NCBI RefSeq assembly: GCF_026250525.1
Contig: NZ_CP111044.1
Coordinates: forward strand, 62,001-126,000
Direction of reading: 5' to 3'
Source: Chondrinema litorale
GTDB taxonomy: Bacteria > Bacteroidota > Bacteroidia > Cytophagales > Flammeovirgaceae
Length of the DNA: 64,000 bases
In this document: one piece after another, positions 24,459 to 33,861 of the stretch
Layout of the letters: the number at the start of each line of letters is the position of its first letter
Numbering within the stretch: the stretch's first letter is position 1
Notes under the pieces: model-generated
Databases searched by the model: none
What the model saw: the letters and a program-made list of their open reading frames with translations, nothing else
Told to the model about the DNA's origin: nothing
Program-made: the position numbers and the translations under genes

Positions 24459-25700
24459 ATGGAATCTGAAATCAAAAAGAAAAACTGGGCAAGTCATCAA
24501 AGAAATTGGTATGGGAAGTGGCATGTTTGGCTTGGGTTAATTGCAGGTTCTATCATCTTTATTGTAAGCATTACGGGTACCATTCTGGTTTACCGTGATG
24601 AAATCGACATGGCATTAAATCCAGAGATTTTCGAAATTGATAAAGGCAAAGAGCATTTAAGTTTTCAAAAAATAGTAAGTCAATTAAAAACGGATCATCC
24701 AGGTTGGGAGCCGATATTCATTTTTAAATCAGAGAGTGGACCTAATTATCCTTATCGGCTAATTCTCGGAGATGATAAAGAGAAACAGATTTATGTTAAT
24801 CCTTTTAATGGAGAAGTAACCGGAGCAAGAATTCATGATTCCCATTTTATAGGTTTGGTAACCGAAATCCATCGAACATTGCTCATTCCAGTAGTTGGGA
24901 GATATATAGTAGGTATCAGTGCTTTGATTCTGGTGATTCTAACCATTAGTGGATTAAGGTTGTGGATTCCAAAACAATGGAAGCATCTTAAATCTCGACA
25001 TACTATAAAAAGAAAGGCTAGTCTTAAAAGGCAGAATTACGATTTACATCAAGTGTTGGGTTTCTATTTTGCTCCGATGGTGACGCTAATTGCACTTACA
25101 GGAGTTGTAATTACCTTTCTCAATATATTGGCACCCATCATGTTTTTGTTAAGCTTTGAACCACCCAAATCGTTGGAGCAGATTATGAGTAGCAAATCTG
25201 TTTACGAAGAAGGTTACAAAACTATTCCAATTGATTCTGTAGTTGCTATTGCAGAAACAGCCATTCCTGATTGTGAAGTTGTAGGTTTGGGTTTACCAAT
25301 GAAGAAGGACACAGCAAAAGTCTTTACAGCATATACAGAAAGTCCATATGTTACAGAAACAGGTAACAATAATTTTATGTACATAGATCAGTATAGCGGT
25401 AAAATCAACTTTAATACGAATTCAGATTTGCCAAATACTGGCAAGATGTATTTGAATTGGGTTACACCTGTGCATTATGGAACTTTTGGAGGTAATGTAA
25501 CCAGAGTTTTGGCTTTTATCGCTACACTTATTCCACCAATATTATTTATTACAGGCATTGTTATTTGGTTGCCAAGATGGAAAGGGAAGAAGAAACGGAA
25601 GGCCAATAGTGATTATTCAAAAGGGAATGTTCAAAGAAGAATGAATGCCATTCCAAAACCTGTTATTTCAAACCGAAAAAAGGAAAACGTAGAAAGTTAA
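24459..25700 (+). CDS. PepSY-associated transmembrane protein (siderophore/iron reductase-like)
   Basis: The protein has 413 residues. Four transmembrane helices are visible: about 25-45 (HVWLGLIAGSIIFIVSITG), 145-170, 200-230 (LHQVLGFYFAPMVTLIALTGVVITF) and 345-370. His residues at the helix edges (W-H-V-W, H-R-T-L, D-L-H-Q, PVHYG) could ligate haem, as proposed for this family. Large periplasmic loops carry the PepSY segments. Members are often found in siderophore loci, where some reduce ferric siderophores in the periplasm. Here it precedes a small membrane protein, a TonB-dependent receptor and an ABC transporter, which fits that role. The substrate is not readable. Confidence 0.82.
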   Translation: MESEIKKKNWASHQRNWYGKWHVWLGLIAGSIIFIVSITGTILVYRDEIDMALNPEIFEIDKGKEHLSFQKIVSQLKTDHPGWEPIFIFKSESGPNYPYRLILGDDKEKQIYVNPFNGEVTGARIHDSHFIGLVTEIHRTLLIPVVGRYIVGISALILVILTISGLRLWIPKQWKHLKSRHTIKRKASLKRQNYDLHQVLGFYFAPMVTLIALTGVVITFLNILAPIMFLLSFEPPKSLEQIMSSKSVYEEGYKTIPIDSVVAIAETAIPDCEVVGLGLPMKKDTAKVFTAYTESPYVTETGNNNFMYIDQYSGKINFNTNSDLPNTGKMYLNWVTPVHYGTFGGNVTRVLAFIATLIPPILFITGIVIWLPRWKGKKKRKANSDYSKGNVQRRMNAIPKPVISNRKKENVES

Positions 25701-25712
25701 GCTTAATCGATT

Positions 25713-26057
25713 ATGAGTACTATTGTTTCTAATTCACCTTGGTTTTTAGTTCAATTTAAGTCTGGGTTAAAGTATGCGTTTTATTTTATGGTGATTTCTT
25801 TTGTAATGGGGACTATCTATGGCGCTTTCGGAGGTTTGTTTATAGAGCCAGCTTTGTTTGCTACTAGTCTGGTGGGAATGTTTTGCATATTGAATTTCAT
25901 TTTTGCGATACTGGCTGCAATTGTAAATTCTTTGCTATTCATTTTTCGGAAAGGGAATAAATCAGTTTACAGATATTTTGGACTTTCACTTGGTTTCGCT
26001 TTGGTATTTCTAAGTTATTTCTACCTATTACATTTGTTTAAAATCGAAGTGTTTTAA
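25713..26057 (+). CDS. Small membrane protein, unknown function
   Basis: The protein has 114 residues with three predicted transmembrane helices: about 20-43 (YAFYFMVISFVMGTIYGAFGG), 49-75 (ALFATSLVGMFCILNFIFAILA) and 90-110. I recognise no family or catalytic residues. It starts 12 nt after the PepSY gene, so the two are surely co-transcribed; an accessory role to the PepSY protein is an inference from that. Confidence 0.65.
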   Translation: MSTIVSNSPWFLVQFKSGLKYAFYFMVISFVMGTIYGAFGGLFIEPALFATSLVGMFCILNFIFAILAAIVNSLLFIFRKGNKSVYRYFGLSLGFALVFLSYFYLLHLFKIEVF

Positions 26058-26210
26058 TATTTGCACAATCGATAACCTTATTAAGGTATATCCTGCCTGT
26101 ATTTGATCATTAAAGAAATGCAATTATAGCATGTGAATTTAACTTCAAACAAGTTAAGTTTTTTTATGCTAATATATATGAGTGTATTTAACGGTATCGG
26201 TTTATTGTAT

Positions 26211-26227
26211 TTTAAATAAGATTTAAA
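26211..26227. promoter_or_regulatory. Candidate operator upstream of the TonB-dependent receptor
   Basis: TTTAAAT-aag-ATTTAAA, a perfect 7-3-7 inverted repeat ending 22 bp before the receptor ATG. It could be an iron-regulator site; in DNA this AT-rich such repeats also occur by chance. Confidence 0.35.
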
Positions 26228-26248
26228 TTAACCTTATACTAATGATAA

Positions 26249-28636
26249 ATGAAACTAAATCAACAAACTTATCACTACAAACAACTTAAATATTCTTTTA
26301 CAAAGAATACTAAGATATTTTACAGTATCAATTTTACTATCGTTCTTATTTTCTTTTTTGTTACGCAGTCTTTTGGCCAATTCACACTTTCAGGAAAAAT
26401 CAACACTATAGATAAAAATATACTTACTGATGCTACCATAAGTATTCCTAAATTAGGAAAAAATACAATTACCAATGAGTTAGGTATTTTTTCAATTGAA
26501 GGACTACCAAATCAACAAATCGAATTGCTTATTAGGCATGTAGGTTACCAGACTATTCAGAAAACAGTTTTTATTAGAAAAGATACTTATATAGAGTTTA
26601 CACTTTATCCCAAAAATTATATTTTAGAAGAAATCACAATTGCAGATAGTATCGGAAGCAATTACAGAGTTTCAGATGCACAAGTAGGTCCATTAGGTAA
26701 GATATCAGTTAAGGATATTCCATATTCTTTTAATGTGACATCCAGTGATTTAATTGAAAATAGAGGATCACATACTATGGCTGATGCTTTAAAAACAAAT
26801 CCTGCAGTTGCGGTATTAATGTCTTCTAATACTTATTCTTCTATGTCACGCATGATGATTCGTGGTTTTAATGCTGCTGATCAAAGCGAATTGCGTGATG
26901 GACTTACAGATAGAAGCTTTTCCTATGTCCCTATAGAAAATGTAGAAAGAATAGAAGTAATGAATGGCTTATCTGGGTTTTTATATGGATTTTCTGCTAT
27001 CGGAGGAACTGTAAACTATGTTTCTAAAAAGCCCACCATGTTTCCTTTAGCCAGTCTATCGATAGGACAATATGGAGGAGGAGTTAACTATATACATGCT
27101 GATTTAGGGGGGCGGGCCGATAAAAGTGGTAAAATGGGTTTTCGTTTTAATGCTTATAAAGAAGGAGGTAGTACATATATAGAAGGTAGTGAACAGTCTA
27201 GAACGTTTATGTCTGGTGTATTAGATTATGAAATATTTCCTGGTACTAAGTTAACTGCAGATATTTACCATCATTCATTAGATATGGATGGATTACAAAC
27301 TTATTTTGCATTGCCATCTTCTATAGAAAGTGTTCCTGCTGCGTTTGATCCAACAAAACAATATGGTCAGTCATGGTCGTTTAATCAGGCTCAAAAAACA
27401 CTTATTGGAATTTCTATTAATTCTGATATTAATGAAAACTTAAGTATAAGAGCAGCTCACAGGTTTGGCGATATGTGGAGAAGTAATGCATATGTTTCAG
27501 CATCTTTGTTAGACATAGCAGGAAATTACGAAGAGACTTATAATACATCACCTACTCAGCTTGAAACAACTCATTCGTCTTATCTATTAGCAGATTTATC
27601 GTTTCATACTTTTGGTATTCAGCATCAGATTACATTAGGTTATACTGGTACTTCTTTTTATTATGAAAGAGGAGTGAATGTCTCAGACTCATTAGGTATT
27701 TCAAATGTTGCAGAACCTACAGAATATGATGTACCATCTTACCCAGCTGGACTTACTACCTACTTAGAGCAACATATGGATAATTTTCTTATAGGTAATA
27801 GAATGACATTTACAAAAAGTTGGTCTTTACTTATAGGTTTAAATTATGCATCAATTTCGCAAGATGCAGGTGGTATAAATACAGGTATTAGTACGAGCAA
27901 TTTTAATCAACATCAAGTTACACCATCCATTGCATTGACCTTTAAACCTTTAAAAGAAACTTCAATTTATCTTTCTTATATGCAAGGTTTGAGTACTGGA
28001 GGAACTGCTCCGACTACAGCAGCAAATGCATTAGATATTCTTTCCCCAGCAGTAAGTGATCAATATGAACTTGGAGTAAAATCTACTTTTAGTAAAATTG
28101 ATATTACTGCAGCACTATTCGATATAAATAAGGTGAATGAATATGTAGATCCTACTGATAATGTGTATAAGCAAGATGGACGTGAAGTTCATAAAGGGTT
28201 TGAATTAACTGTGAATGGCAAATTAATAGAAGGCTTAAATATAGTGGGTGGTTTTACTCTAATGGACGCTAAGATGACACGTACAGCAAATAATCCAGAG
28301 ATAGAAGGTAAAACCCCTATCAATGTTCCTGAAGAGCAAGTTAGATTATACTTAGAATACGCATTACCTTTTGTCGATCAAATAGTAATAAGCACAGGGG
28401 CTAATTATTTTGGGAAAAGACCTATTGATAACTTGAACGAATTGTATTTACCTTCTATAACAACTAATGATTTTGGTTTACGCTATCATCAAAAGATTTT
28501 AAAACATAATGCTTCATTTATATTTAATCTTTCTAATTTTTTAAATAAACATTATTGGATTAATTATAGATCTGGCGATGGTTTGCAATTGGGAACACCA
28601 AGAGTTTGGTCTTTGAGTATAAAATACAACTTGTAA
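26249..28636 (+). CDS. TonB-dependent siderophore receptor
   Basis: The protein has 795 residues. A long N-terminal leader ends near VTQSFGQ. A carboxypeptidase-D-regulatory-like beta-sandwich (about 45-125: SGKINTIDKNILTDATISI, then VGYQTIQKT) precedes the plug domain (about 140-270: DIPYSFNVTSSDLIENRGSHTMADAL, MMIRGFNAADQSELRDGL, IENVERIEVMNG). A 22-strand barrel fills the rest, ending in the aromatic strand RVWSLSIKYNL. The plug pattern is that of ferric-siderophore (FhuA/FoxA-like) receptors. It is followed by FecCD permease and ATPase genes on the same strand (28-nt and 9-nt gaps). The ligand cannot be named. Confidence 0.9.
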   Translation: MKLNQQTYHYKQLKYSFTKNTKIFYSINFTIVLIFFFVTQSFGQFTLSGKINTIDKNILTDATISIPKLGKNTITNELGIFSIEGLPNQQIELLIRHVGYQTIQKTVFIRKDTYIEFTLYPKNYILEEITIADSIGSNYRVSDAQVGPLGKISVKDIPYSFNVTSSDLIENRGSHTMADALKTNPAVAVLMSSNTYSSMSRMMIRGFNAADQSELRDGLTDRSFSYVPIENVERIEVMNGLSGFLYGFSAIGGTVNYVSKKPTMFPLASLSIGQYGGGVNYIHADLGGRADKSGKMGFRFNAYKEGGSTYIEGSEQSRTFMSGVLDYEIFPGTKLTADIYHHSLDMDGLQTYFALPSSIESVPAAFDPTKQYGQSWSFNQAQKTLIGISINSDINENLSIRAAHRFGDMWRSNAYVSASLLDIAGNYEETYNTSPTQLETTHSSYLLADLSFHTFGIQHQITLGYTGTSFYYERGVNVSDSLGISNVAEPTEYDVPSYPAGLTTYLEQHMDNFLIGNRMTFTKSWSLLIGLNYASISQDAGGINTGISTSNFNQHQVTPSIALTFKPLKETSIYLSYMQGLSTGGTAPTTAANALDILSPAVSDQYELGVKSTFSKIDITAALFDINKVNEYVDPTDNVYKQDGREVHKGFELTVNGKLIEGLNIVGGFTLMDAKMTRTANNPEIEGKTPINVPEEQVRLYLEYALPFVDQIVISTGANYFGKRPIDNLNELYLPSITTNDFGLRYHQKILKHNASFIFNLSNFLNKHYWINYRSGDGLQLGTPRVWSLSIKYNL

Positions 28637-28664
28637 ATACTAGTAGATTAAGATATTTGTAGTA

Positions 28665-29729
28665 ATGAACCAGCTTAAAGATCAAACTAACAGTTCAAAG
28701 GAAATTTACCATAGTATTATCAGAAAGAAGTTTATTTGGTTACTCCTTACTTTAGTTTTATTGTTTTTGTTCTTTATGCTCGATGTATTGATTGGTCCTT
28801 CTTGGTTAAGTGTAAATGAAGTTTTAAATGCCATTTTTTCGAGTTCTTATCAAGAAAATACTAAGAATGATATAATTGTAAATGTCATCCGTTTACCAAC
28901 GGCCACAATGGCATTGGTAGTGGGTGCATCTTTGGGTACTGCAGGTGCTCAAATGCAAACAGTCCTTTCTAATCCTTTGGCTAGTCCTTATACACTAGGT
29001 GTATCTGCAGCAGCTTCATTTGGTGCAGCTGTTGCAATTGTTATTTGTAATGATCTCCTACCAATAGATGAAATAATTATAATACCATTTTGTGCATTTA
29101 TCGCTTCTCTAATATCTTCTTTAGCCCTCTTTTTAATCTCCAAAACTAAGTCGGTTTCAATCCATATGATTATTCTGACAGGAGTAGCTTTAAGTTTCTT
29201 ATTTAATTCACTTTTGTCTTTAATACAATACTTTTCTAAAGACAATCAGTTTGAAGCAATTGTGCTTTGGATGTTTGGTAGCTTACAAAATGCTACTTGG
29301 ATAAAGGTGATAATAGTGGCTGTTGTTCTTAGTATTTGTTTACCACTGTTTCTAGCTGATGCATGGAAGTTAATGGCTTTACAAATGGGTGACGAAAAAG
29401 CAAAAAGTATGGGCATTCAAACTGAAAAGTTAAGGTTACAGGTAATTGTAACTGCTTCAATTTTAACCGCTGTTTCTGTGTGTTTTGTAGGTGCTATAGG
29501 CTTTGTAGGTTTGGTTGCACCACATATAGCTAGAACTTTAGTTGGAGAAGATCAACGTTTTTTTCTTCCATCCTCAGCTTTATTAGGTGCTTTAATGTTG
29601 TCTTTTGCTTCTATTGTAAGTAAAACTATAGTGCCTGGTGCAATTTTTCCAGTTGGAATTACTACTTCTCTAATTGGAATTCCATTTCTTTTATCCATAA
29701 TTCTCAAAAAAAGAAAAAGATTATACTAA
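28665..29729 (+). CDS. FecCD-family iron(III)-siderophore ABC transporter permease
   Basis: The protein has 354 residues with about ten transmembrane helices, as in BtuC/FhuB. Diagnostic stretches are IVNVIRLPTATMALVVGASLGTAGAQMQTVLSNPLASPYTLGVSAAASFGAA, split over helices 2-3, and the C-terminal GFVGLVAPHIARTLVGEDQRFFLPSSALLGA, which contains the ATPase-coupling loop. It moves the siderophore complex from periplasm to cytosol together with the ATPase 9 nt downstream and the binding protein encoded convergently at 30524-31681. Confidence 0.92.
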   Translation: MNQLKDQTNSSKEIYHSIIRKKFIWLLLTLVLLFLFFMLDVLIGPSWLSVNEVLNAIFSSSYQENTKNDIIVNVIRLPTATMALVVGASLGTAGAQMQTVLSNPLASPYTLGVSAAASFGAAVAIVICNDLLPIDEIIIIPFCAFIASLISSLALFLISKTKSVSIHMIILTGVALSFLFNSLLSLIQYFSKDNQFEAIVLWMFGSLQNATWIKVIIVAVVLSICLPLFLADAWKLMALQMGDEKAKSMGIQTEKLRLQVIVTASILTAVSVCFVGAIGFVGLVAPHIARTLVGEDQRFFLPSSALLGALMLSFASIVSKTIVPGAIFPVGITTSLIGIPFLLSIILKKRKRLY

Positions 29730-29738
29730 TACAACTCT

Positions 29739-30506
29739 ATGCTACTAGAAATTAAAAATCTTTTTTATAGTTATAACAACCATTTTGCTTTACAAGATAT
29801 CAATTTGAAACTTACTCCTTCATTTATTTCTGTAATTGGACCAAATGGTTCTGGTAAATCTACTTTACTTAAATGTTTAGCAGGCATATTAAAATATAAG
29901 GGAGAAATTTGTTTCAACGAAAAGCAAGTTAAAAATTTCGATAAATCATTTTATGGAACATTGCTAAGTTATTTACCACAACAACTTAATTATGATATCA
30001 ATTTTACTGTTTTTGAAATGGTCTTATTGGGTTTAACAGGTTCTCTTGATTTAAAAGTTAGTGATGAACAGTTGGCTCAGGTAATGCAGACATTAGAAGA
30101 ATTACATATTGCCAATCTCAGTAAAAGATATTTATACGAGTTGAGTGGAGGGCAGCAACAGATTACAGCTATTGCTCAAGCAATAATTAGAAAACCTAAG
30201 ATACTTGTATTAGATGAACCTCTAAACAGTTTAGATATTCATCATCAGTTTGAAATTTTGGAAATTATCGAAAAACTCTGTAAGAGTAAAAATATAATTA
30301 CATTTTTTGCGCTGCATGATTTGAATTTAGCTGCCAGATATTCAGAGAGAATTATTGTTATAAACAAAGGTAGAATTTATGATGATGGAATACCTTCAAA
30401 AGTTATTACAAAAGAAATGATTCAATCAGTTTATAAGATTGAGGCTGAAATTATCCATGCAAGTAATAAGTTATATATTCAACCTATGGGCTTATTGAAT
30501 AACTAG
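29739..30506 (+). CDS. Iron-siderophore ABC transporter ATPase (FecE/FhuC type)
   Basis: The protein has 255 residues. Walker A is GPNGSGKST (34-42), the Q-loop is in YLPQQLNYD, the signature is LSGGQQQ, Walker B is ILVLDEP with the D-loop SLDIHH, and the switch His is in ALHDLNLAARY. These are all the residues needed for ATP hydrolysis. It energises the FecCD permease encoded just upstream and ends 17 nt from the convergent binding-protein gene. Confidence 0.93.
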   Translation: MLLEIKNLFYSYNNHFALQDINLKLTPSFISVIGPNGSGKSTLLKCLAGILKYKGEICFNEKQVKNFDKSFYGTLLSYLPQQLNYDINFTVFEMVLLGLTGSLDLKVSDEQLAQVMQTLEELHIANLSKRYLYELSGGQQQITAIAQAIIRKPKILVLDEPLNSLDIHHQFEILEIIEKLCKSKNIITFFALHDLNLAARYSERIIVINKGRIYDDGIPSKVITKEMIQSVYKIEAEIIHASNKLYIQPMGLLNN

Positions 30507-30523
30507 CTTATATATAATAAATA

Positions 30524-31681
30524 TTAGTAAAGCCTTATCATCCAAACACCGCTGTAATCAACAGGCATAAATTTTTCATAAAATTTTTTTAAGTTTTCTT
30601 CTGGATTTAAAACAGGAAAATGAGATGGATAAAAATATTTTGATAAAGCTTGAATAGAAGCGAAACAAACTATAGATGCTGAATTGTGAAATACACTATA
30701 GATACGTTTGTTTTTTACTGCAGATAGCTCTTTCCAACCGGGGCGAGTTGTGAATCCTAGTAATAATTCATTTGCCTGATCTAGCTTTACTTGATAACCT
30801 AATTGCATAGCATGTTGAGATGTATTCCAATTTTGACCAGTAATTATAATTACATCTGGCTCAGCACTAAGAACATATTCTGGATTTATACTTTCCATTT
30901 TAGATGCAATTCCATCAGCAATGTTATTTACTTTTAGTTGATGTAATACAGCTCCCCAAGAAGTATATGTTTTAGGAATTCCCGAACTTCCATAAGTTTG
31001 CCCAAATTTTTCTGGTCCACCAACGCCGGCTTCCAAATATACAGAAGGAGATTTAGGTTTATTGGTATTAATTTCGTTTAAAACAAAACTAATTTGATCA
31101 TTTACAAAGTCGGTTATCTGTTTAGCTTTTTTTTCTTTTTTGAGAATTTTCCCAAGTAATGTAATACCATTTTGTGGACCTTTAAAAGGATCATTTGAAC
31201 CATCCAGACAAACCACAGGCAAGCCTGCATTTATAAGTTTTTTCATATACCAATAGCCTCTTTCTATCATATATTTATCAGCTATAATGAGGTCTGGTTG
31301 TAGATTTACAATTTGTTCTACACTCAATGCATTGTTGTAAACACTACCAGTTACAGTTATATCTTTTAAAGATGGAAAACGTTTTATAAATTTTTGATAG
31401 GCATCTGCATCATCAGTTTTTAAGTCTGGGCCCCAAGCAATAAGTTTTTTTGGTAATTCATCTCCTAACAAAACTGCTAAACTATAAATGTCTTTACTTC
31501 TCAACAGTACAATTCTTTCTACATTTTCTTTAACAAATACCTCGTTGCCAGCCAAATCAATGTAGCGAATCTTATTTTGTGTTATAAGTTGTTCATTAGC
31601 TTTATTGTAATAGTAAAAGATTCCCAAAATTGATAGAATTATGGAGATAGATATAATTAAAATTATACTTTTATTATTCAT
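30524..31681 (-). CDS. Periplasmic iron-siderophore-binding protein (FecB/BtuF fold), membrane-anchored
   Basis: The product has 385 residues from the ATG at 31681. A longer open frame to 31891 exists but would run into the divergent gene at 31722 and lose the N-terminal hydrophobic start. The N-terminus is an uncleaved-looking helix (SIILIISISIILSILGIFYYY) with no lipobox Cys, so it is probably anchored by a helix rather than lipid. The two-lobed binding fold follows: RIVLLRSKDIYSLAVLLG, LSVEQIVNLQPDLIIADKY, then the long helix, then NPEYVLSAEPDVIIITG and LSAVKNKRIYSVFHN. It would hand the siderophore to the FecCD/ATPase pair converging on it. Confidence 0.86.
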   Translation of the reverse strand: MNNKSIILIISISIILSILGIFYYYNKANEQLITQNKIRYIDLAGNEVFVKENVERIVLLRSKDIYSLAVLLGDELPKKLIAWGPDLKTDDADAYQKFIKRFPSLKDITVTGSVYNNALSVEQIVNLQPDLIIADKYMIERGYWYMKKLINAGLPVVCLDGSNDPFKGPQNGITLLGKILKKEKKAKQITDFVNDQISFVLNEINTNKPKSPSVYLEAGVGGPEKFGQTYGSSGIPKTYTSWGAVLHQLKVNNIADGIASKMESINPEYVLSAEPDVIIITGQNWNTSQHAMQLGYQVKLDQANELLLGFTTRPGWKELSAVKNKRIYSVFHNSASIVCFASIQALSKYFYPSHFPVLNPEENLKKFYEKFMPVDYSGVWMIRLY

Positions 31682-31721
31682 ATAAAATATTTTAAAAGTC
31701 CAATTTATTGCTTTAATTGCA

Positions 31722-32651
31722 ATGAAAGCAAAAATTTCGAATATTAATAAGAACAGGCTTATGAATGTTGATTTTTGTTCTTTATCATTTGCTTCCTCAT
31801 TTGAAGGTGTTCTAGCAACTGCCCCAGTTATTGAGCGATTGCTCTTGATAGAGTACAATAAACCTTGGACAGAACAACCCATAAAAAACAATGATTTACC
31901 AAACGATGTAAAAAAGTATCTGCAGCAATGTATAGATGATCAGATTTTCTCTCGTATAATACTAATCAAGCATAAAAAAAGTGAAAAGGGGAAGATTAAT
32001 ATTTATGCAGTTAATAACCGAGCTGTATCTCCATTTGTGAATCATTTTCTAATAAAAGATTATGATGAGTTACTACATATGGATTTTACAAAATGTTTTG
32101 GAGAATTAGAGAGTGCCAAACTCAATAAGGAATTTTATCTGGTTTGTACAAATGGTAAAGTTGATAAATGTTGTGCAAAATTCGGAATTCCTCTATACAA
32201 ATCCTTAGAAGCTCTTGATGAAAATGTTTGGCAATGTACTCATATTACTGGTTGCCGTTTTGCTCCAAATGTAATCAGTGTTCCATACTTACATTACTAT
32301 GGCCATTTAGATTTAAAGGAAATTCCTCAATTGTATCAATCTCTAAAAGGAAAAAAGATATACAGTCCGAAGTACCGGGGCAGAACCTGTTTTACAAATG
32401 AGGTACAAGCCGCTGAGTATTTCTTGAGAAATGAAATTGATGAATTTGACTATCAAAGTTTGGAAATGTTGAGCTCAAAACATGAAGGTGAACTGTTTTA
32501 TGTTTGTTTTTTACATTTAGAATCAGGAACAAAATACATTATTGAGCTTTCATCCCAAAAATCAAAAGAAAAATATATTCTTAATTGTAAACAGACTAAT
32601 AACCATGTGATGGTTTTTGATCTGATAAAAATATTCAAAAATAAATCATAA
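31722..32651 (+). CDS. Sucrase/ferredoxin-like family protein (thioredoxin-like, probable [2Fe-2S])
   Basis: The protein has 309 residues; Met14 (31761) is an alternative start. Family motifs are CSLSFASSFEGVLATAPVIE with LLIEYNKPW at the front, LVCTNGKVDKCCAKFG (Cys cluster, about 145-160), HITGCRFAPNVISVPYLHYYG (about 180-200), and YRGRTCF. These match the Suc_Fer-like (PF06999) family, whose members have a thioredoxin-like fold holding an iron-sulfur centre. In iron loci such proteins may release iron from siderophores in the cytosol; that role is inferred from this neighbourhood. It is divergent from the binding-protein gene (40 bp between starts) and 1 nt from chrA. Confidence 0.75.
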   Translation: MKAKISNINKNRLMNVDFCSLSFASSFEGVLATAPVIERLLLIEYNKPWTEQPIKNNDLPNDVKKYLQQCIDDQIFSRIILIKHKKSEKGKINIYAVNNRAVSPFVNHFLIKDYDELLHMDFTKCFGELESAKLNKEFYLVCTNGKVDKCCAKFGIPLYKSLEALDENVWQCTHITGCRFAPNVISVPYLHYYGHLDLKEIPQLYQSLKGKKIYSPKYRGRTCFTNEVQAAEYFLRNEIDEFDYQSLEMLSSKHEGELFYVCFLHLESGTKYIIELSSQKSKEKYILNCKQTNNHVMVFDLIKIFKNKS

Positions 32652-32652
32652 A

Positions 32653-33780
32653 ATGGCTAAAAGTTCCCTCAGAGAAATTGCCGAAGTTTTTATAAAGATT
32701 GGTCTAATTGGTTTTGGTGGCCCAGCAGCACATATTGCTTTAATTGAAGAAGAAGTTATTGAAAAAAGAAAGTGGATGAGTAAAGAACATTTTCTTGATT
32801 TAATTGGTGCTACAAACCTCATTCCCGGTCCCAATTCTACAGAAATGGTGATGCATTGTGGCTTTCATAAAGCGGGATGGAAAGGGCTTTTTATTGCTGG
32901 GTTATGTTTTATTACTCCAGCAATGATGATTACTGCAGTATTAGCTCATCTATATCTTCAGTATGGACATTTGCCAGCAGTAGAACCTTTTATCTATGGA
33001 ATTAAACCAGCAGTTATTTCACTAATTATCGGTTTATTAATAAAACTCACTCAAAAGGCTTTAAAATCGTGGCAACTTGGTGTTGCAGGAATTACTGCTA
33101 TGTTATTATCGTGGTACGGTATACACGAAATCTATATATTCTTCGGAATTAGTTTTTTAGGTGTATTAATTAATAACTTAATGAGCAAAGACAAAGTGGC
33201 TTCTGTATTTATACCTATAACTTTTTTGCAACTAGCTACTCAAGTTTCAGACTGGCTAGATTGGAAATTATTTTTAACTTTTTTAAAAGTTGGAGCAATA
33301 TTATATGGAAGTGGCTATGTATTATTTGCTTTTTTAGATGCAGAATTGGTAGATAAAGGTATTTTAACTACACAGCAATTAACAGATGCCATTGCTGCAG
33401 GTCAATTTACTCCAGGACCTGTACTTACTTCTGCTACATTTATTGGTTGGCAATTAGGCGGCCCTTCAGGAGCTATTTTAGCAACTCTAGGAATATTTTT
33501 ACCTTCATTTATTTTTGTAGGTATCATTAATCCGATGGTTCACAAATTAAGGAAGTCAAAAGTAATGTCGACATTTTTAAATTATGTGAACATAATTGCT
33601 GTTGCATTAATTTTTATGGTTTCACTAAAAATGACCTTAAGTTTTATATATGATTGGAGAGCCATAATAATAGGTTTAATAAGTGTAATAGTAACTCTCA
33701 AATACAAAAGGATAAATGGGGCATTCATTATAGTAGGTGGGGCTTTTTTAGGTTATTTGCTCGCTTTTATCCAGATTTAA
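32653..33780 (+). CDS. chrA: Chromate transporter family protein (two-domain ChrA type)
   Basis: The protein has 375 residues, two homologous chromate-transport domains. Domain 1 (about 5-165) has LIGFGGPAAHIALIEEEVI and LIGATNLIPGPNSTEMVMHCGF. Domain 2 (about 205-370) has FLKVGAILYGSGYVLFAFLDAELV and AIAAGQFTPGPVLTSATFIGWQLGGPSGA, the paired FGG and P-G-P motifs of the CHR superfamily. It starts 1 nt after the sucrase/ferredoxin-like gene, so they are co-transcribed. Some relatives move oxyanions other than chromate, so the physiological substrate here is uncertain. Confidence 0.9.
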   Translation: MAKSSLREIAEVFIKIGLIGFGGPAAHIALIEEEVIEKRKWMSKEHFLDLIGATNLIPGPNSTEMVMHCGFHKAGWKGLFIAGLCFITPAMMITAVLAHLYLQYGHLPAVEPFIYGIKPAVISLIIGLLIKLTQKALKSWQLGVAGITAMLLSWYGIHEIYIFFGISFLGVLINNLMSKDKVASVFIPITFLQLATQVSDWLDWKLFLTFLKVGAILYGSGYVLFAFLDAELVDKGILTTQQLTDAIAAGQFTPGPVLTSATFIGWQLGGPSGAILATLGIFLPSFIFVGIINPMVHKLRKSKVMSTFLNYVNIIAVALIFMVSLKMTLSFIYDWRAIIIGLISVIVTLKYKRINGAFIIVGGAFLGYLLAFIQI

Positions 33781-33861
33781 TTTGTATGAATATTTTAAGT
33801 TACATTAAAAACTTTGATGACTAGTGTTTAATCCTGAACTTTACCTCAAAAAATAAACATC

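Noticed and set aside
31682..31891. Upstream extension of the siderophore-binding protein (70 more residues)
   Set aside because: The extension overlaps the divergent sucrase/ferredoxin-like gene and would put the signal helix in the middle; the ATG at 31681 is a better start.
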